Of a DNA stretch of 64,000 nucleotides, positions 51,924 through 59,695 are shown in pieces. Every line of letters starts with the position of its first letter. Position 1 is the stretch's first letter. Source of the DNA: JBAZWE01 sp041658605 (GTDB taxonomy: Bacteria; Actinomycetota; Thermoleophilia; BMS3ABIN01); the NCBI GenBank assembly GCA_041658605.1, contig JBAZZU010000009.1, positions 1-64,000 on the forward strand. The letters run 5' to 3'. Both the position numbers and the translations under genes were made by a program. A model generated the notes under the pieces. That model ran no database searches. It was given only the letters and a program-made list of their open reading frames with translations, and was not told the origin of the DNA.

Positions 51924-53294
51924 TCAGGCCGGCCTTTGCAGTTCAAATCGCGCCACAACCTCGATATGGGGTGTGTGCGGGAACATGTCGACGGCGCCGA
52001 TCCTCAAAAGCCGGTAGCCGCCCTCGGCCAGCTGTGCTGCGTTGCCTGCCATCGTGGATGCATTGCACGACACATATACCAGTCTGGGCGCTTCCAGCTC
52101 GAGGATTCGCTGTATCTCTTTTTTGCTGGCGCCGGCCCGGGGCGGGTCGAGTACGATCAGGTCAGGCGCCGCTTCAGGCCGCAGGTCTTTCAGGACCGAT
52201 CGCACTCTTCCAGCCAAGAATGTAGCATTGCCGATGCGATTGGCGTAAGCATTGATGTCCGCCAGCCTGACGGCGTCCTCGACTATCTCCACCCCCATGA
52301 CTTCGCGGCAGCTTTGGGCGAAGAACAGGGCGATGGAGCCGATGCCTGAGTACAGGTCAAGGACATGCTCGTCACCTCGCGGCTCTGCGTATGAGAGTGC
52401 TTTGCGGTAAAGGCGCTCAGCCATCAGGGTATTTGTCTGAAGGAACGATGACGGAGAAACCTGAAGTCGCAGGCCGCAAAGCTCCTCAAAGATATGGTCC
52501 CGCCCCGCGAGAACTGTATATGGAAAACCCCCCGCGACCGAGGCCCTGGTCGCGTTGACGCTCCAGACGAGAGATTTGATCTGGGGAAAATCGGCAGCCA
52601 GCCCGCTTGCGAGACGTTCCGCGTCCGGAAAATCTCCCTGTCCCGTTACGATATTGACCATGACCTCGCCGGTGTTTTTGCCCTCCCTGATGACCAGGTG
52701 GCGCCAGAAGCCTTTCCCGCTATCCTGGTCATGGACCCCGGCGCCGGAAGCGCGGGCAAATCCGCGGACATGGTTTCTTATCCCGTTTGTGATTTTGGAA
52801 TGTAGCAGGCAGTCCTCCACATCCATGACCGAGCGCCACTGGCCCGGTAAATGAAAGCCAAGCACGAGGCCGGATTCGTTTTCAGCAAAGGAGAACTCGA
52901 CCTTGTTGCGATAGCGCCAGAGAGGGTCGGCACCTATGGGGGCATCGATCTCAAAGCCGCTTTGTCCGCCTATATGCTCAAGACACTCGACCACCTGGCT
53001 CTGTTTGTACTGGAGCTGTTTCTCGTACGTCAGTGTCTGCCAGGAGCAACCGCCACAGACGCCGAAGTGCCTACAGGCAGGTGCTATCCGCGCGCGGGAT
53101 GGGTTCAGGATTTCCAGTGTACGGGCTTCCGCCCAGGACGCCTTTGATTTCGTTATAACCGCTCTTACGACATCTCCGGGTACGGCGCCCTCAACGAAGA
53201 TAACGTAGCCCTGCTGTCGGGCGACCCCCTTGCCGCCAAAGGCGAGGTTGTTTACTTCCAGCTCCAGCTCTTCATTTAGTCCCGGTTTGTTCAA
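51924..53294 (-). CDS. TRAM-domain 23S rRNA uridine C5-methyltransferase (RlmD/TrmA family)
   Basis: 456 residues. N-terminal TRAM domain (LELEVNNLAFGGKGVARQQGYVIFVEGAVPGDVV), Fe-S cysteines in CRHFGVCGGCSWQTL and a fourth Cys in VEDCLLHS, SAM site VLDLYSGIGSIALFFAQ, and catalytic YVSCNASTMAGN. Methylates U to m5U in rRNA (RlmD/RlmCD) or tRNA. Exact target not decidable. Standalone gene. Confidence 0.92.
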   Translation of the reverse strand: MNKPGLNEELELEVNNLAFGGKGVARQQGYVIFVEGAVPGDVVRAVITKSKASWAEARTLEILNPSRARIAPACRHFGVCGGCSWQTLTYEKQLQYKQSQVVECLEHIGGQSGFEIDAPIGADPLWRYRNKVEFSFAENESGLVLGFHLPGQWRSVMDVEDCLLHSKITNGIRNHVRGFARASGAGVHDQDSGKGFWRHLVIREGKNTGEVMVNIVTGQGDFPDAERLASGLAADFPQIKSLVWSVNATRASVAGGFPYTVLAGRDHIFEELCGLRLQVSPSSFLQTNTLMAERLYRKALSYAEPRGDEHVLDLYSGIGSIALFFAQSCREVMGVEIVEDAVRLADINAYANRIGNATFLAGRVRSVLKDLRPEAAPDLIVLDPPRAGASKKEIQRILELEAPRLVYVSCNASTMAGNAAQLAEGGYRLLRIGAVDMFPHTPHIEVVARFELQRPA

Positions 53295-53487
53295 TATGCT
53301 CAGATCTGTAATATTTTTCAGTTTATTTGTAGCGAATGTACAAACTCAAGCATAGCAGTTGGAAAAGCACAGGAAAAAATGGGGGGCCTCACGTTTAAAT
53401 GTGAATTATACCCGGGATAATGCAACGCAGCAGGCTACAGGTACCGGCTTCCTTAAATCAGCCACGCATGGCCGTTAAATCGCCGCT

Positions 53488-54057
53488 TTAAGCCGCCGGA
53501 AATGTCTGGAGCCTGGGATAGATATAGTACTCGTCTACCATCGACGACATGGTCATCGGGCCGAACATGGACCAGTCGATATCCTTTGCCGTTGTACGGT
53601 TTACTGTTACCTTTGCAGCAATCTCGTCGCTCTTAATCCCCTGGTCGACCCCGTACATAGTGACCGTTACCCTGGATATCTCAGGATATTCGAACAGGTA
53701 AGCCATTACATTACCGGAAGATGAGGCCATTGTTCCCTCAACGGAACCGTCGCCGCACGTTGCAGGCCGGTCGACTCCGATCTCAACAATCTTATCCATT
53801 CCTTCGCCTGAGAGGGTTGCATGTCGCACCTGCATTGTCCTGCCAAAGCCGCCGGAAACAGCTTCCTGGAGATATACCTGCGTTAGCAAAGGAGGCTCAG
53901 AGGCATCTTTTTGAGTGGAGTCATTACGAAAAGCACCAGTGCCGTAACCGCAACCGGTTATCAGGGCGCATAGCAGAACGGCCGCAAGAGTTCCAAAAAT
54001 AAGGACTGTTGCGCCGCGGGATATTCGCCTGTTTTTTCTGGGTGTTACGAAGGTCAT
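53488..54057 (-). CDS. Probable lipoprotein, hypothetical
   Basis: 189 residues: basic start, signal helix and lipobox ending LLCALITGC (Cys36), then a domain of about 150 residues (VRHATLSGEGMDKIVEIGVDRPATCGDGSVEGTMASSSGNVMAYLFEYPEISRVTVTMYG). GerMN-like or similar surface domain possible, not recognised. Divergent from the 0.7-kb leader of the cytochrome gene. Base composition is slightly AT-rich relative to neighbours. Confidence 0.65.
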   Translation of the reverse strand: MTFVTPRKNRRISRGATVLIFGTLAAVLLCALITGCGYGTGAFRNDSTQKDASEPPLLTQVYLQEAVSGGFGRTMQVRHATLSGEGMDKIVEIGVDRPATCGDGSVEGTMASSSGNVMAYLFEYPEISRVTVTMYGVDQGIKSDEIAAKVTVNRTTAKDIDWSMFGPMTMSSMVDEYYIYPRLQTFPAA

Positions 54058-54397
54058 TTTTCACACACCTATATAGTTATCGTTAGTACACGTTGCTTTT
54101 AGATTACTGCAAATTTCATGCCAAAGTAGGGTTTTCTTTACAGACGTGATTGTGGCCGCGAAATTTCAGTGTTAAAACGCCAGGATCTCAAAACCAATGC
54201 AAATTTCTGTGTTAAATCATACACTCGGTTGTGGCATTTGGCGTAGATTCGTATGTGGATTGCAGATCCCACCTACCTTTCTTCTTTCATTATGGATGTT
54301 AAGCGCATTCGCCTCGCCCTGCTTCTGTGCTATTAAAAGGAGCATTCAGGTCAGGTTTTTAGTTTCTTCGGGGTTATCTTCTTGAATAATTCAAAAG

Positions 54398-54414
54398 TTG
54401 GCACGATTTCTGCT
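54398..54414 (+). promoter_or_regulatory. Sigma-54-like promoter motif
   Basis: TTGGCACGATTTCTGCT keeps the invariant GG and GC exactly 10 nt apart, close to the -24/-12 consensus TGGCACG-N4-TTGCT with one mismatch. It points towards the cytochrome gene, 370 nt downstream. Sigma-54 is rare in Actinomycetota and no sigma-54 or enhancer-binding protein is seen here, so this is only a motif. Confidence 0.3.
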
Positions 54415-54491
54415 CTTTAGGAACGTGAAAGCGTTTATTTGTTCCTTCACTCTTCGGTCTGGGTCAAATGTTCGCTTTTTCATCATCCTCC

Positions 54492-54514
54492 GGCTCCGGC
54501 TAACCACCGGAGCC
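54492..54514 (+). other. Stable hairpin in the cytochrome leader
   Basis: GGCTCCGG, 7-nt loop CTAACCA, CCGGAGCC, followed by TTACAGACAGCCGG, whose last six bases can pair instead with CCGGCT just before the hairpin. Two mutually exclusive pairings in a leader are typical of attenuators and riboswitches. No T run, so not a simple terminator. Confidence 0.45.
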
Positions 54515-54786
54515 TTACAGACAGCCGGTTAACGCACCCCCCAGTTTCAGCGCCGGAGAATATAGACCCAGCTGAAGACTTTCTGAAATTGAGACAAAGA
54601 CTGGGAATGGTGTTGCGATCGGATTGCTGCTTCCTCGAATCCAAATAATTCGCATCAAGCCTTTCCCCAAAGTCAGAGATGTCTGAAGCTACCTGGATAT
54701 GCTTTTTGGGAGGTGGTAATTGAAAAATTGAATGACCGGATAGGAGCTTTTACCTATTGCGAGTTCTAGAAAACGAAGGAGTGAAA

Positions 54787-55698
54787 ATGAAGGTAAAACA
54801 GGATAAGAAAGAGCTGGAAGAGATCACTTCAGGCTCCAAACCAGGTAGCGTTATATCGAGGCGTAAGTTCATGAGTCGGGGCGCTCTGGTTGTGGGAGCC
54901 GCCGGAGCCACCGTTGCCGCAACCGGAGGTCTGGGCTTGCTGGGTAGTTCATTTGCGAGCGCACAAACCTGCGCGACGCTTCCCGGCACCGTCAAGCATC
55001 CTCGCGGCACCTGGGGCTATCCCACCGCTGGCCTGGACGCCAACGCGGTTGCCGAGCGGGCTTATCAGGGTTTTTGGGTAAATGCCTGCTGCTGGGCTGT
55101 CGTGGATGGTGTCATCGGCACCCTCCAGGAAACATTGGGTTCTCCTTATACGAATCTTGATCTGATGGCCTTCAAGTTCGGGGCCGGCGGTATCAATGGC
55201 TGGGGTACAACGTGTGGCACGTGCTTAGGCGGCGTTCTTTGCGCCAACATCATAGCCGGCGTAACCGGTACAGCCGACAAGGGCTCCCAGATGGGTAATG
55301 ATCTTATGGGTTATTACGCTCAGTCATCATTCCCTTTGTATACACCTGTCGTATCGAAATACGCGGCGGTAGGCGGCACCAAGCCCGAATATCTGCCTGG
55401 TGGGATAATTCCCACATCAATCTCAGATTCACCGCTATGCCATGTATCAACAAGCAAATGGATGGCAGCGGCCACGATAGCAAACGGCGGAGTCCCGATT
55501 CTGTCCGGTAGCAATGAGAGAAAAGAAAGATGTGCCAGGGTCGCGGGAACAATGGCCAGAAAGACTGTAGAGCTGCTCAACGCCTGGAAAGCCGGCACCT
55601 ATGTAGCCGGTGGCTTCCACGCTAACGGAAGCGCCTCAGTTACGTCCGATCCCGGACGGCCCTCACAGTACAATTGTGGCGATTGCCATACTGCATAG
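54787..55698 (+). CDS. Split-Soret cytochrome c homologue, Tat-exported (C_GCAxxG_C_C family)
   Basis: 303 residues from the ATG at 54787 (GAAGGAG 5-6 nt upstream). Tat signal ISRRKFMSRG at residues 22-31, then hydrophobic GALVVGAAGATVAATGGLGLL. The mature part has the C-GCAxxG-C-C pattern: NACCWAV, FGAGGINGWGTTCGTCLGGVLC, SPLCHVSTSKWM and ERCARVAG. A single heme-c motif CGDCH stands near the C terminus, the arrangement of the split-Soret cytochrome of Desulfovibrio, in which the heme lies at the dimer interface beside an Fe-S cluster. Electron-transfer role outside the membrane is likely. Directly followed by a secreted protein and Tat genes. Confidence 0.85.
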   Translation: MKVKQDKKELEEITSGSKPGSVISRRKFMSRGALVVGAAGATVAATGGLGLLGSSFASAQTCATLPGTVKHPRGTWGYPTAGLDANAVAERAYQGFWVNACCWAVVDGVIGTLQETLGSPYTNLDLMAFKFGAGGINGWGTTCGTCLGGVLCANIIAGVTGTADKGSQMGNDLMGYYAQSSFPLYTPVVSKYAAVGGTKPEYLPGGIIPTSISDSPLCHVSTSKWMAAATIANGGVPILSGSNERKERCARVAGTMARKTVELLNAWKAGTYVAGGFHANGSASVTSDPGRPSQYNCGDCHTA

Positions 55699-55751
55699 GC
55701 AGTGAACAGGTTACCCAGAATGACTTCACAAACAATCAAGAGGAGAAGGAA

Positions 55752-56219
55752 ATGAAGTTAAAAAGGAAACTGGGCCTTGTCGCTGCGGTAGCTGCTTTGA
55801 TGACCCTGGCTTTGTCGTTGGGAGCTAGCGGTATTGTCAGCGCAAGCACACCCCCGGATCCGGTATCGTGTTATTGTACGCAGCCCCTGTTAAGCCTGAC
55901 CAAAGCAAGTGTGTACTGGGGCAGCTATAGTGATTACACGAGCAGGGCTCTTTCAGTTAATTATGACATAAGCAATAACTCAGCTAACTATGCAAATGCT
56001 CACAGCCTTGAGATTGTCGGCGCCACCAGTACGAACGGTGTGACTTTGCTCGACAATGGACGCAATGTAAATATGGTCCCTGCCGGCGAATGTGAGCTTG
56101 TGACGGTGAAATACACCGTGCCACCCGGAGTCGGTTCCTATAACACGACTGTTTACGCGACAACCAGTGATCAGTGTGGTAATTCATACAGTTACCCGGG
56201 ACCGATGCCAACACCATAG
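55752..56219 (+). CDS. Secreted protein with beta domain, unknown
   Basis: 155 residues; ATG 55752 with AGAAGGAA upstream. Sec-type signal peptide (MKLKRKLGLVAAVAALMTLALSLGASGIVSAS), then SCYCTQP and a domain that reads like a small Ig/CARDB fold (LSLTKASVYWGSYSDYTSRALSVNYDISNNSA; GECELVTVKYTVPPGVGSYNTTVYATTSDQCGNSYSYPGP). Four Cys in the mature part. Not recognised. 53 nt after the cytochrome gene; probable partner in the periplasm or cell wall. Confidence 0.75.
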   Translation: MKLKRKLGLVAAVAALMTLALSLGASGIVSASTPPDPVSCYCTQPLLSLTKASVYWGSYSDYTSRALSVNYDISNNSANYANAHSLEIVGATSTNGVTLLDNGRNVNMVPAGECELVTVKYTVPPGVGSYNTTVYATTSDQCGNSYSYPGPMPTP

Positions 56220-56271
56220 AGTAGTCATACGTGATCAAATGGCTATTTTGCGTATGTGAAAGGAGCACGAT

Positions 56272-56409
56272 ATGTCAGACATGCGATGCGGCAGTCGGGA
56301 GCTATATGTGAAACCAGCGGTTGCGAAACAAGACAACCTGAAGAAAATCACATTCGAGTGTCCACAATGGCAGTGCAGCGTCACGGTTCCACCACCACCT
56401 GCGCCATAG
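56272..56409 (+). CDS. 45-residue Cys-containing small protein
   Basis: Short frame with an AAGGAG site 7 nt before the ATG. Three Cys (RCGSRELYV; FECPQWQCSVTV), no signal or helix, ends in VPPPPAP. The FECPQWQC segment resembles half of a zinc or Fe-S knuckle. It lies between the secreted protein and TatA genes and is followed by a hairpin. It may be a maturation factor or a metal-binding peptide; no family known. Confidence 0.6.
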   Translation: MSDMRCGSRELYVKPAVAKQDNLKKITFECPQWQCSVTVPPPPAP

Positions 56410-56439
56410 AAAACATATAAGTCAGTAAGTGATTCGAGA

Positions 56440-56464
56440 CATGGGGCCCCATGCGGGCCCCATG
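56440..56464 (+). terminator. GC hairpin between the cytochrome cluster and the Tat genes
   Basis: CATGGGGCCC, 5-nt loop, GGGCCCCATG: a perfect 10-bp stem, no strong T run. Separates the three exported-protein genes from tatA, perhaps as partial terminator. Confidence 0.6.
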
Positions 56465-56511
56465 TTCATGCAGTCTTCTTATCAATGTAACTGGATAAAG
56501 GAGCAAACAAA

Positions 56512-56667
56512 ATGCCATCAATCGGCTGGCAGGAGCTAATTATCGTATTAATTATCCTTCTTGTTATTATCGGGCCCAAAAGGTTATCGGAATTGGGCCG
56601 CTCAACAGGCAAGGGAATACTGGAGTTCAAGAAGTCGAGTAAAGACAACGGGGAAATGTCAGCGTAG
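56512..56667 (+). CDS. tatA: TatA-like twin-arginine translocase subunit (short)
   Basis: 51 residues; ATG with AAAGGAG 8 nt upstream. One helix WQELIIVLIILLVIIGPKRL followed by the amphipathic SELGRSTGKGILEFKKSS. Too short for TatB; among the shortest TatA proteins. AT-richer than neighbours. Followed by a second, longer tatA. Confidence 0.85.
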   Translation: MPSIGWQELIIVLIILLVIIGPKRLSELGRSTGKGILEFKKSSKDNGEMSA

Positions 56668-56761
56668 AGACTTTTTGACTTGACCTCTTACGTATCCTAC
56701 AATGTCAAATGAATACAGATTTCGGCAATAACTGCTTATCAATTCAAGGGAGCTGAAAATA

Positions 56762-57028
56762 ATGCCTTTTAATATGCCAGGTATGGGTGAGTGGATAATC
56801 ATCCTGGTGATCCTTCTGGTCATCTTCGGACCCAAGCGTCTGCCGGAACTCGGGCGTTCGCTGGGCAAGGGTATCAAGGAGTTCAAAAAATCGACCAACG
56901 AACTCACGGAGCAGCTGACCGCTGAAGAACCGAAGAAGACTACGGCAGAAACAGCAGAGAAGGAAGAGGCTGCCAAGAAGCCGGCAGAAAACGCTGAGTC
57001 AAAGACTTCTGAAACCAAAACGACTTAA
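56762..57028 (+). CDS. tatA: TatA/E twin-arginine translocase subunit
   Basis: 88 residues: helix GEWIIILVILLVIFGPKRLPEL, amphipathic RSLGKGIKEFKKSTNEL, and an acidic/Lys-rich tail. Second paralogue in the cluster; together with TatC it can form a minimal Tat translocase that would export the adjacent cytochrome and the hydrogenase small subunit. Confidence 0.93.
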   Translation: MPFNMPGMGEWIIILVILLVIFGPKRLPELGRSLGKGIKEFKKSTNELTEQLTAEEPKKTTAETAEKEEAAKKPAENAESKTSETKTT

Positions 57029-57060
57029 ACTTACCGTAAGCCACGGTAAAATCCCCTCCG

Positions 57061-57840
57061 GTGTCTGAGTTAACCAAAGAATACCATATGCCGTTGCTTG
57101 AGCATCTGGAAGAGCTGCGCAAACGGATAATCAGGTCAATCATAGCGCTTGTTCTGGGTGTCGCCTTAGCTTTCGGGTTCAAGGACTACCTGTTGTATAT
57201 CCTGGTAGTACCGCTCAATGGCAGAGAGCTCATTACCCTTTCTCCCACTGAATCTTTTATGACGACGCTGAAGGTCGCTGGTTATGCCGGGATGATCCTT
57301 GCGTCCCCGGTGATCATTTACCAGATATGGGCTTTCATGGCGCCCGGGCTCAAGTCGAAAGAGAAGCGGGTAATATATTTCGCATCCTTCTTTACCACGA
57401 TACTTTTCCTGATCGGAATCGTCTTTGCATGGTATGTGGTGCTGCCGCGCGGGCTTGATTTTCTCCTCAATTATCAGGCAGATTACTTTAACCAGCAGCT
57501 GCAGGCCGATCAGTACTTCTCCTTTGTTACCATGTTCCTGCTTGGCTTTGGAATAATCTTCGAGACACCGGTCATGATATTGACATTGGCCAGGCTGGGA
57601 ATCGTGAATACCCGCATGCTCAGGAAAAACCGCAAGTACGCAATTCTCATCGGCGCCATATTGAGCGCCGCGCTGACTCCCGGGCAGGACATTTTCTCCA
57701 TGCTGATGATGGCGATACCGTTCCTGCTACTGTTCGAAATAAGCGTGCTGGCCAGCAGGTTCGTCCAGAGGACGAAGGCGAGCAAGGACGATGAGGAGAT
57801 CGAGTTGGCCGACGACAGTGCCGGAGACACGGCGGGTTAG
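57061..57840 (+). CDS. tatC: Sec-independent protein translocase TatC
   Basis: 259 residues; GTG start. MPLLEHLEELRKRIIRS (TatC N-terminal signature), the loop SPTESFMTTLKVAGYAGMILASPVIIYQIWAFMAPGLKSKEKR and six hydrophobic segments. Recognises Tat signals with TatA. Acidic C-terminal tail. Its stop abuts the start of the GT2 gene. Confidence 0.96.
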   Translation: MSELTKEYHMPLLEHLEELRKRIIRSIIALVLGVALAFGFKDYLLYILVVPLNGRELITLSPTESFMTTLKVAGYAGMILASPVIIYQIWAFMAPGLKSKEKRVIYFASFFTTILFLIGIVFAWYVVLPRGLDFLLNYQADYFNQQLQADQYFSFVTMFLLGFGIIFETPVMILTLARLGIVNTRMLRKNRKYAILIGAILSAALTPGQDIFSMLMMAIPFLLLFEISVLASRFVQRTKASKDDEEIELADDSAGDTAG

Positions 57841-58653
57841 ATGGAATCACAACTGGACAGGAATACAGCTGCGTTGTTCGAGCCGGCGCCGGGGATGGCG
57901 ATCCCGGATGAACCGCACACCCGTCTTGTCGACCTGTCGGTCGTAGTTCCCGTTTTCAACGAAGAGGAACGCATTGTCAATACGGTAACCCTGCTGAGCG
58001 CCTATCTGGGCTCCCAGTGCAGGAGCTATGAAGTAATAATCTCGGACGACGGCAGCCACGATGACGGCCCGCGCCTTGTGCGAGAGCGCTTCGCCGGCAA
58101 CGAAAACGTCAGGCTCATCGGGGACAGGGAGAACCGTGGCAAAGGAGCAGCCGTGCGGCGGGGAGTGCTGGCGGCGCGGGGAGACGTAATAATCTTCACT
58201 GACGCGGACCTTTCTTATCCCGTCGAGACAATCGGCCTTTGCGTGGACGCACTTGCGGATTACGATGTCGCCGTAGGTTCCCGCAACATGCCGGACTCGG
58301 CGATCGAGATCACGCCAACGCTGCTTCGGCGCATCGCCGGCCCTGTCTTCAAGACGATGGTCAGAAGCCTGGTGATAAAGGGGTTCACCGACACCCAGTG
58401 TGGTTTCAAGGGTTTCCGGTCCCAGGCGGCCCACGATATCTTCACCAACTGCGCCGCCAACGGTTTTGCTTTTGATGTGGAGGCGCTGGCGCTGGCAAGG
58501 ATTTTCGGATACAGCATCACCGAGGTTCCGGTCCGCCTGCTTGTGGATTCATCAGACTCCCGCATCAACCTGACAAGCGATCCCTTCAGGATGATTCAGG
58601 AGCTGCTTGAGATCCGGCGCAGACTTAGAAAAGTCAGGGAAGAAAAACAGTAG
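57841..58653 (+). CDS. GT2 glycosyltransferase, dolichyl-phosphate sugar synthase-like
   Basis: 270 residues; DLSVVVPVFNEEERIVNTV, IISDDGSHDDGPRLV, GKGAAVRRGVLAARGDVIIFTDADLSYP, and TDTQCGFKGFRSQAA: the signature of lipid-phosphate mannose/glucose synthases (DPMS-like, soluble). Makes polyprenyl-phosphate sugar for envelope glycosylation. Starts directly after tatC. Confidence 0.88.
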   Translation: MESQLDRNTAALFEPAPGMAIPDEPHTRLVDLSVVVPVFNEEERIVNTVTLLSAYLGSQCRSYEVIISDDGSHDDGPRLVRERFAGNENVRLIGDRENRGKGAAVRRGVLAARGDVIIFTDADLSYPVETIGLCVDALADYDVAVGSRNMPDSAIEITPTLLRRIAGPVFKTMVRSLVIKGFTDTQCGFKGFRSQAAHDIFTNCAANGFAFDVEALALARIFGYSITEVPVRLLVDSSDSRINLTSDPFRMIQELLEIRRRLRKVREEKQ

Positions 58654-58723
58654 CATTCCGGCAGCGTCCCGCGACAGGGAAAATCCCGGTCCACATGCTT
58701 CGCCTGCTTCAGCAATCCACAAA

Positions 58724-58739
58724 GGCGCCATGGGGCGCC
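58724..58739. terminator. Hairpin between convergent GT2 and deacetylase genes
   Basis: GGCGCC, 4-nt loop, GGCGCC, embedded in a longer GC-rich region with a second possible stem (GCCCGGC/GCCGGGC). Shape-based call for a shared terminator of the two converging units. Confidence 0.4.
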
Positions 58740-58763
58740 CGGCGTCGCGGAAAGAAAGCCGGG

Positions 58764-59684
58764 CTACTTTACCAGTTCTCCGAACCCCTCTACCCCTGTG
58801 TCCGACCTCACCCGGTAACGCAGCAGTTCATATGGGCCACTGCTCGCCTGTATCTCACCTGTTTTGGTAGTTGTAGCCAACAGATAGCCCGCTCCCTGCG
58901 CCGCGCGCGTCACATCGGCGTCGTACTTTCCCGCAGGATAGCAAAACCAGTAGACAGGATGGCCGAGGTGTGATTCGATCGCCGCGGCCGAGTCTTTCAG
59001 TTCGCGGTTCAGATCGGCGCCCGCAAGAGTCGTCAGGTCGGCATGGGTGCAGGTGTGTGAGCCGATATCCATTCCTTTTGAGTCGAGCCCGGCGACCTGC
59101 TCCCAGGTCATGTATTCAGGCGTGCCGACCATTTCGCTGACGATATAGAAAGTGGCCGGGAAGTCGTACTTCTCGAGGATGGGAGCAGCGACCGTGTAGT
59201 TGTCCAGATAGCCGTCGTCCAGAGTGAGCATCACCGGGTTCGTCGGCAGCGGCTCTCCCGAGAAGAGCGCCCTGAAAAGCTGTTTTTCAGAAACAGGACT
59301 GTAGCCCGACTTTTTAAGAAATCCCATCATGGCCTCGAAATCGGAAGCGGAAACAGTGAGGCCGCGGCGGATCTCATCGGCATCGGCGGGCGGGTCTCCA
59401 ACGTGATGGAACATGAGAACCGGCAGTTTGACCTCTCTGGCAGGGCTGGGAGCCTGCACGGGAAAGCTCAGGGGCTCGAAAGAAAGTCTGCTTTTATTAT
59501 CATCGCCACCCACCGTTTCTGATGGTTCGGGTGTATGACAAAGAGCCGGTTCCTCATCGGTGGAAGCATCCGTAGCATCTGTTTCCGAGCCGCCACAGCC
59601 AGCCGCAAGAATTAGCAGGACCAAAAGCGCCAGCGCCAGCGCCAGGAAATGCAGACGTGTTCGATTAAGGGTGCGAGCCGTCAT
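58764..59684 (-). CDS. Polysaccharide deacetylase lipoprotein
   Basis: 306 residues; signal with lipobox LILAAGC (Cys29), acidic linker and a NodB-homology domain: VLMFHHVG, LTLDDGYLDN (the metal-binding DD), DIGSHTCTHADLT and YPAGKYD. Removes acetyl (or acyl) groups from envelope glycans outside the cell. Last gene of the mannosyltransferase-MctB operon, 11 nt gap. Confidence 0.9.
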   Translation of the reverse strand: MTARTLNRTRLHFLALALALLVLLILAAGCGGSETDATDASTDEEPALCHTPEPSETVGGDDNKSRLSFEPLSFPVQAPSPAREVKLPVLMFHHVGDPPADADEIRRGLTVSASDFEAMMGFLKKSGYSPVSEKQLFRALFSGEPLPTNPVMLTLDDGYLDNYTVAAPILEKYDFPATFYIVSEMVGTPEYMTWEQVAGLDSKGMDIGSHTCTHADLTTLAGADLNRELKDSAAAIESHLGHPVYWFCYPAGKYDADVTRAAQGAGYLLATTTKTGEIQASSGPYELLRYRVRSDTGVEGFGELVK

Positions 59685-59695
59685 ACCGTTCTCGT

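Larger units (their letters stand above)
54058..54786. other. 729-nt gene-poor, AT-rich leader upstream of the split-Soret cytochrome gene
   Basis: No convincing gene. A 69-codon frame at 54439-54648 lacks a ribosome site. The region is AT-rich until 54480, then has a stable hairpin at 54492-54514 and an alternative pairing of CCGGCT (54490-54495) with AGCCGG (54523-54528). The sequence GACAGCCGG at 54520-54528 recalls one arm of c-di-GMP-I riboswitches, but the other conserved parts are absent. Long leader suggests post-transcriptional control. Confidence 0.5.

Noticed and set aside
54480..54560. c-di-GMP-I riboswitch in the cytochrome leader
   Set aside because: Only the GACAGCCGG piece matches; the GGCAAACC and GACGCAAAGC parts are absent.
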